NCBI RefSeq assembly: GCF_004348735.1
Contig: NZ_SMKT01000046.1
Span: 1 to 54,833 of the forward strand
Origin: Actinomadura sp. KC06
GTDB lineage: Bacteria; Actinomycetota; Actinomycetes; Streptosporangiales; Streptosporangiaceae
Length of the DNA stretch: 54,833 bases
Direction of reading: 5' to 3'
The translations under genes were made by a program, and so were the position numbers. The first letter of the stretch is position 1. The number at the start of each line of letters is the position of its first letter. The notes beneath the pieces are model-generated. The model saw nothing but the letters and a program-made list of their open reading frames with translations, did no database searches and had not been told where the DNA came from. Shown here piece by piece: positions 50,642 through 54,833 of this stretch.

Positions 50642-51337
50642 TCAGGTGGCGGGGCTCGGCTCGGGTCCCGGACGCCGCGGTGCGCTGACGGCGAAGTACA
50701 GCAGCACCATGCCCGCGATCTGAGCGAGGTGGTAGACGGACGTCGGGTCCAGCGCGACGCGTCCGGTGACGTCGGGGTCGAGGGCCTTGGTCCCCGCCGC
50801 GGCCCCGCTGGCGGCCAGCGCGATGATCATCGGGCCCGCCATCGGGTGGCGGCGGCGGGCCGCCACGCCCCACAGGATCAGGATGCTGACCATCGTCAGG
50901 CTCTCGCAGGCCAGCAGCGCCGTGACGCCCGCGTGCCCGGTGACGGCCAGGCACGCGTAGGCCACGATCCCGACCGAGCGCAGCAGCCAGAACGTCTTGT
51001 GGTGGCGGGGGCCGAGCACCTCGGCGACGGTCGCGGCCAGCAGGTACGACACCGCGACGACGACCATCGCGCTGATGACGGCCCAGCTCGGCTCGTCCCA
51101 CCGGTCCGAGTACTTCACGAAGCCGTGGTGGACGAACCCGGCCAGCGCCGCGATCCCGGCCCACCAGAAGGACGTGCGCCACAGCCGGTTGGCCGAGCGG
51201 AGCTCGTCATTTGATTGGTGGTGGGCGGGGGCTGGAGGACGGTTGGCCGACGGTGCGCGTCCTAGCCGGACGGCGAGAGCCACCACGACCAGTCCCAGCG
51301 CGAGGTCGCTCAGAGCGGGCGCGGGTTCGGCGAGCAT
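50642..51337 (-). CDS. Polytopic membrane protein of unknown function with inserted repeat (231 aa)
   Basis: About seven hydrophobic segments are visible: one at 8-26, then six from residue ~53 on (FWWAGIAALAGFVHHGFV, SWAVISAMVVVAVSYLLAA and others). Between segments 1 and 2, residues ~30-50 (APSANRPPAPAHHQSNDELR) are encoded by copy B of a dispersed repeat read on the minus strand. The first loop therefore seems to have gained ~18 residues by in-frame insertion. I do not recognise the family. The start is ATG 51337. It is convergent with the nickel operon, with no gap large enough for a promoter. Confidence 0.6.
   Translation of the reverse strand: MLAEPAPALSDLALGLVVVALAVRLGRAPSANRPPAPAHHQSNDELRSANRLWRTSFWWAGIAALAGFVHHGFVKYSDRWDEPSWAVISAMVVVAVSYLLAATVAEVLGPRHHKTFWLLRSVGIVAYACLAVTGHAGVTALLACESLTMVSILILWGVAARRRHPMAGPMIIALAASGAAAGTKALDPDVTGRVALDPTSVYHLAQIAGMVLLYFAVSAPRRPGPEPSPAT
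51192..51243 (+). repeat. Dispersed repeat, copy B (inside a membrane-protein gene)
   Basis: GCCGAGCGGAGCTCGTC ... GGCTGGAGGACGGT, matching copy A at 46537-46588 in the same orientation with ~85% identity. The internal hairpin is GAGC-GGA-GCTC. It lies in frame in the opposite-strand gene and adds about 17 codons. Confidence 0.75.
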
Positions 51338-51474
51338 ACGTGCACGGTACCGGGCAAATTACTCACTATGCGTGGGCGCTGTACGTATAGCATGAACGGT
51401 GATTTCGCCAGGGGCGTCCCGCGGGGGGCGGGAGCGCCCGTCGCCTCCCCGCCCGCGTCGTGGAGTCCGCGTCC

Positions 51475-52560
51475 ATGAGCTCTGCCTCACACTCGCACCG
51501 GAGGGTCCACAGGGCGATCATCTGCGTCGACATCGAGAGGTTCACCCGCCCGGGGCTCAACGACCTGCAGCGGGCGGACATGCGCAGAGGTCTCTACGAA
51601 GCCCTGGAGCGGGCCTTCACCTGGGCGGGGATCGCCTCGGACGACCGCTACCACGAGGACCGCGGGGACGGCGCGTTCTTCCTCGTCCCGACGGAGGGCC
51701 CGCAGGCGAGGCTGGTCGACCCGCTGCCGTTCCACCTGGCCGGTGAGCTCGAACGGCACAACCGCGACGTGGACCCCGACACCCGCATCCGGCTCCGCGT
51801 CGCGCTGCACGCCGGGTACGTCCACCACGATCCGAAGGGCGTCGTCGGCACGGCGCTCAACGAGGCGTTCCGGCTGCTGGACGCCCCCGAGGTGAAGCAG
51901 GCGCTGGAGGACGCGTCCGGCGACCTGGCGTTCATCGCCTCGGCGCGGTTCCACCACGACGTCATCCGGACGCGCCGCGTGTTCGACTCGTCCGCCGACC
52001 GCAAGGTGCGGACGACGGGCAAGGAACCGCACGTCGAGGCGTGGCTCTGCGAGTTCGCCGAGCAGGTCCGCGCGGGCCGGGAGTTCCGCGCGGCGCTGGC
52101 CCGGATCCGGGACGCCCTCGCGTCCGTCGACGCGACGCTCCAGAAGACCCGGGAGGTCCGGGAGGAGACGGTCGAGAAGGTGTCCTCCCCGGTCCCGGAC
52201 GTCTCCGACCCGGCGGACGGCCTGCCCGAGCGCCTCGCCGCGCTCGGCGAGGCCCGCCCGGGGCACCGGTGGGCGCGGCTCCTCGCCGCCGCGTCGGAGC
52301 TGGAACGGGACGCCGCCGCCGCGCTGGAGCAGGCGGGGTCGGCGCTCGCCGTCGTCCAGGCGCCCCTCGACGTGCGCGAGGAACTCCGGGGCCGGCTGGC
52401 GTCGCTGCAGGTGATGGCGCGGAACCTGGGGCGCGCCGAAGACCCCCGCCTCGACGAGCCGTACCGGACGGCCCACGACCTGCTCTGGACCGCGCCGTGC
52501 GACCTGGAGGCCGCCGAGTCGGCCGTGCTGCGCTACCTGCGGGAGATCCAGGAAGGGTAG
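51475..52560 (+). CDS. Cyclase-homology signalling protein with helical C-terminal domain (361 aa)
   Basis: Residues ~10-195 form a class III nucleotidyl cyclase homology domain. Asp19 (CVDIERFT) and Asp65 (EDRGDG) are the metal ligands, Asn129 and Arg133 (TALNEAFR) the transition-state pair, and Glu61 is at the purine-selecting position, as in guanylate cyclases. All catalytic positions are therefore present, unlike the related domain at 17-1600. Residues ~195-361 are helical, with heptad-like stretches, and of unknown function. ATG 51475 is chosen; GTG 51460 is an alternative. It lies before a PknG-type kinase. Activity is inferred from residues only. Confidence 0.78.
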   Translation: MSSASHSHRRVHRAIICVDIERFTRPGLNDLQRADMRRGLYEALERAFTWAGIASDDRYHEDRGDGAFFLVPTEGPQARLVDPLPFHLAGELERHNRDVDPDTRIRLRVALHAGYVHHDPKGVVGTALNEAFRLLDAPEVKQALEDASGDLAFIASARFHHDVIRTRRVFDSSADRKVRTTGKEPHVEAWLCEFAEQVRAGREFRAALARIRDALASVDATLQKTREVREETVEKVSSPVPDVSDPADGLPERLAALGEARPGHRWARLLAAASELERDAAAALEQAGSALAVVQAPLDVREELRGRLASLQVMARNLGRAEDPRLDEPYRTAHDLLWTAPCDLEAAESAVLRYLREIQEG

Positions 52561-52609
52561 GCCCGATGACCGCAGCGAAGCGAGGATCTTCGGGCCGCCT
52601 CCCCGGGGG

Positions 52610-52629
52610 TCTGGGGGTCGCCCCCCAGA
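52610..52629. repeat. G/C hairpin before the kinase gene
   Basis: TCTGGGGG-TCGC-CCCCCAGA, an 8-bp stem, in the 82-base gap before the kinase gene. A longer outer pairing GCCCGA/TCGGGC (52561-52566 with 52590-52595) precedes it. It is probably a dispersed intergenic repeat with terminator or RNA-stability action. Confidence 0.55.
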
Positions 52630-52642
52630 AAGGTAGGGCCCC

Positions 52643-54823
52643 ATGAGCTCCACGAGCCGGTGCGTCCACTGCCGCAGGGGCGTCGTACGGTCCGGGTTCT
52701 GCGACTTCTGCGGGATGGCGCCGCCGTCGGCGTCCGCCCCGCCCCCGAAAAGGCCGGAGCGGCCGCCGACCGAGCCGTGGTCCGGGCCGACGGAGCCGTG
52801 GCAGGGGCCCGCGGGGCAGACCCCGTCCAGGCGCATCACGCCCTACGGCCTGCTGGACATGGCCGGTGTGCCGCCCGTCCCGTACCGCGACCCCGAGACG
52901 GCGATCCTCGCGGACGTTCCCGCCGACGAGCCCGTCCCGCAGCTGCGCCCCGGCGAGATGGTCGGCGGCCAGTACGAGGTCCAGGGCTGCCTGACGCACG
53001 GCGGCCAGGGCCGGATCTACCTCGCGCACGACAACAACGTCGGCCACTGGGTGGTGCTGAAGGGCCTCCTGGACGCGGGCGCGGACGTGTCCGACGTGCC
53101 GGAGTCGGAACGGGCCGCGCTCGCCGCCGTGAGCCACCCCAACATCGTCAAGATCCACAACTTCGTCCGGCATCCGGCGGGAACGGCGCGGACGGGCCGG
53201 GCGGGCGTCCAGCGCTACATCGTGATGGAGTACGTCGGCGGCCGCTCCCTCCAGGAACTGCTGGACGACAAGCGCCGCGACGAGGGCCCGCACGCCGTGC
53301 TCCCCGTCGACCACGTCATCGCCTACGGGATCGAGATGCTCTGGGCGCTCGACTACCTGCACACCCGCCGCATCCTCTACTGCGACCTCAAGCCCGCCAA
53401 CGTCATGCAGTGCGAGCAGCGGATCACGCTCATCGACCTCGGCGCGACCTGGCGGATCGACGGCAGCCCGCCGGGCGCGCCGCTCTACGGCACCCGCGGC
53501 TTCGGGGCGCCCGAGCTGCCCGAGCGGAGCCCGTCGATCAGCTCCGACCTCTACACCGTGGGCCGGACGATGGCGGTGCTCAGCTTCGACTTCGACTACA
53601 CGGGCGAGTTCGAGACGAGCCTGCCCGAGCGCGACGACGTCCCGCTGCTGCGGCGGTTCGACTCCTACGACCGGCTGCTGCGCCGCGCCACCCACCGGGA
53701 CCCGGCGCGGCGGTTCCGCGGCGCGGCGGAGATGGCCGAGCAGCTGTTCGGCGTCCTGCGGGAGGTCATGTCCGCGCCGCGCAACGCCGATCCGTGGCCG
53801 GTGCCGTCCACGCTGTTCGGCCGGGAGCGGCTCGCGGTCGGCACCGAGATCGCCGCGTCCGACCGGACGGTCGCGTCCGGCCGGGACGGGCCGGTGCTCG
53901 GCTCCCTCACCGCGGACGCCGCCGCGGCCGCCCTGCCGGTGCCCGTGATGGACGAGCCGGACGAGGTCGCCGGGCTCGCGGAGCTGACCTCAAGGGGCCC
54001 GACCGAGATCGTCGAGACGCTGACCGCCAGGGCCGCCCGCCAGCCCCCGGCGCTCGAGGAGCGGCTCGCCCTGATCCAGGCCCACCTGGACCTCGGGCAG
54101 CGGGCGGAGGCCGACGCGACGCTCGCCGGGCATCCGCCGTCCGACCAGGACGACGTCGACTGGCGCATCCTCTGGTACCGGGGCGTCAGCGCGCTGATGG
54201 CCGGCGAGTACACCCGGGCGCAGATCCTGTTCGACGGCCTGTACGACCGGATGCCCGGCGAGGCCGCGCCCAAGCTGGCGCTGGCGTTCTGCTGCGAGGG
54301 GTCCGGCGAGATGGCGGAGGCCGCCCGCCGCTACGAGAGCGTCTGGCGGACCGACCGCGGCTACCTCAGCGCGGCGTTCGGGCTGGCCCGCGTCCGGCTG
54401 GCGATGTCGGACCGCTCGGGCGCGGTGGACGCCCTGGACGAGGTCCCCTCGCTGTCCAGGCACTACGGCGCCGCCCAGCTCGCCGCGATGGCCGCCACGC
54501 TGCGCGGCCGCCCGTCCGACCAGCTGTCCAAGGAGCACCTGCAGAAGGCGGCGGCGCGGCTCGACCACGCGCGGGTCGACGGCGAACGGCGCCGCCAGCT
54601 CGTCGCCGAGCTGCTGGAGGCCGCGCTGGCCTGGGCCGAGGCGAAGGGCGAGGAGCACCCCGACACGACGCTGATCAACGCGCCGCTCACCCGCGACGGG
54701 CTGCGGAAGGAGCTCGAACGGACGTACCGGGCGCTGGCCCACGTCGCCGACGACAGAGAGACCCGGCACGCGCTGGTGAACAAGGCCAACGCGGTGCGCC
54801 CGAGGACGATCCTCGGCCCCTGA
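52643..54823 (+). CDS. pknG: PknG-type serine/threonine protein kinase with zinc ribbon and TPR domain (726 aa)
   Basis: Matches the PknG layout. A Cys4 ribbon lies at the N terminus (Cys7, 10, 20, 23: CVHC and CDFC) where PknG has a rubredoxin-like domain. A Pro-rich linker follows. The kinase domain at ~105-375 has CLTHGGQGRIYLA, Lys140, the catalytic Asp248 in YCDLKPANVM (the Arg before Asp is replaced by Cys) and Asp265 in IDLGA instead of DFG. IVMEYVGG is as in PknG. From ~440 there is a TPR/helical C-terminal domain ending NKANAVRPRTILGP. The start is ATG 52643 behind AAAGGTAGGG. PknG controls central metabolism through FHA proteins such as GarA; no such gene is in the window. Confidence 0.92.
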   Translation: MSSTSRCVHCRRGVVRSGFCDFCGMAPPSASAPPPKRPERPPTEPWSGPTEPWQGPAGQTPSRRITPYGLLDMAGVPPVPYRDPETAILADVPADEPVPQLRPGEMVGGQYEVQGCLTHGGQGRIYLAHDNNVGHWVVLKGLLDAGADVSDVPESERAALAAVSHPNIVKIHNFVRHPAGTARTGRAGVQRYIVMEYVGGRSLQELLDDKRRDEGPHAVLPVDHVIAYGIEMLWALDYLHTRRILYCDLKPANVMQCEQRITLIDLGATWRIDGSPPGAPLYGTRGFGAPELPERSPSISSDLYTVGRTMAVLSFDFDYTGEFETSLPERDDVPLLRRFDSYDRLLRRATHRDPARRFRGAAEMAEQLFGVLREVMSAPRNADPWPVPSTLFGRERLAVGTEIAASDRTVASGRDGPVLGSLTADAAAAALPVPVMDEPDEVAGLAELTSRGPTEIVETLTARAARQPPALEERLALIQAHLDLGQRAEADATLAGHPPSDQDDVDWRILWYRGVSALMAGEYTRAQILFDGLYDRMPGEAAPKLALAFCCEGSGEMAEAARRYESVWRTDRGYLSAAFGLARVRLAMSDRSGAVDALDEVPSLSRHYGAAQLAAMAATLRGRPSDQLSKEHLQKAAARLDHARVDGERRRQLVAELLEAALAWAEAKGEEHPDTTLINAPLTRDGLRKELERTYRALAHVADDRETRHALVNKANAVRPRTILGP

Positions 54824-54833
54824 CCCCCTGCCC

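Noticed and set aside
1..54833. CRISPR arrays, tRNA/rRNA genes, insertion sequences or prophage genes
   Set aside because: No regularly spaced repeats, no cloverleaf-like tRNA sequence, and no transposase, integrase or phage proteins were recognised on either strand.

Overview
The window is very GC-rich with strongly GC3-biased genes. It carries actinobacterial hallmarks: a PknG-type kinase, a Nur-type nickel operator, PucR and PadR regulators, AA10 lytic polysaccharide monooxygenases beside a GH19 chitinase, and many 4-base stop/start overlaps. It most likely comes from the chromosome of a soil actinomycete. Small GAGCGRAGCTC-type repeats and the overall style suggest Actinomadura/Streptosporangiales, which is inference. 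I found no tRNA, rRNA, CRISPR array or transposase.

Layout. (1) 17-2483 (-): a translationally coupled three-gene unit of a small protein, an ECF-like sigma factor and a cyclic-nucleotide-binding/cyclase-like fusion. (2) 2586-5954: an ion channel, two carboxymuconolactone-decarboxylase-like (CMD) genes, and a branched-polyamine-synthase-like protein. (3) 5928-18350 (-): a tightly overlapped catabolic run of aldehyde dehydrogenase, TPP enzyme, PadR regulator, urocanase homologue, CoA transferase, SGNH hydrolase, two M20 hydrolases, a Baeyer-Villiger-type monooxygenase and a double CMD protein. It lies downstream of a PucR-type regulator (18482-19741). (4) 19986-29096 (+), divergent from the PucR gene: a PotABCD-type ABC importer interleaved with acyl-CoA genes (crotonase, ADP-forming acyl-CoA synthetase, acyl-CoA dehydrogenase, dienoyl-CoA-reductase-type SDR). 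Regions 3 and 4 look like one degradative locus for an unknown acid or amide.

(5) 29112-40654: a Dpp/Opp-type importer (-) and a divergent GntR gene followed by a two-domain EthD-like protein, an amidohydrolase and an aldehyde dehydrogenase (+). These meet a convergent CMD / metallo-beta-lactamase-fold / second EthD-like unit (-). Copies of a GTATGAC/GTCATAC element lie in the divergent promoter region. (6) 41201-43302 (+): a chitin-attack set of two tandemly duplicated minimal AA10 LPMOs and a CBM5/12-GH19 chitinase, preceded by two perfect palindromes and ended by a 14-bp-stem terminator. (7) 43403-44821 (-): a secreted protein of unknown function.

(8) 44986-50624 (+): a five-cistron ABC importer (binding protein, two permeases, fused double ATPase, methyltransferase) behind TTGCAA-N5-TTGCAA, an exact match to the Nur consensus. 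It is therefore probably a nickel importer. (9) 50642-54823: a polytopic membrane protein that appears to carry an in-frame copy of a small dispersed repeat, a cyclase-homology protein, and a PknG-type kinase.

The points most worth following up are the urocanase-containing degradative locus of unknown substrate, the twin EthD-like paralogues at the two ends of a GntR cluster, the Nur-box operon with its terminal methyltransferase, the repeat that appears both inside a protein and at the nikB ribosome-binding site, and the cyclase-homology proteins near both ends of the window.
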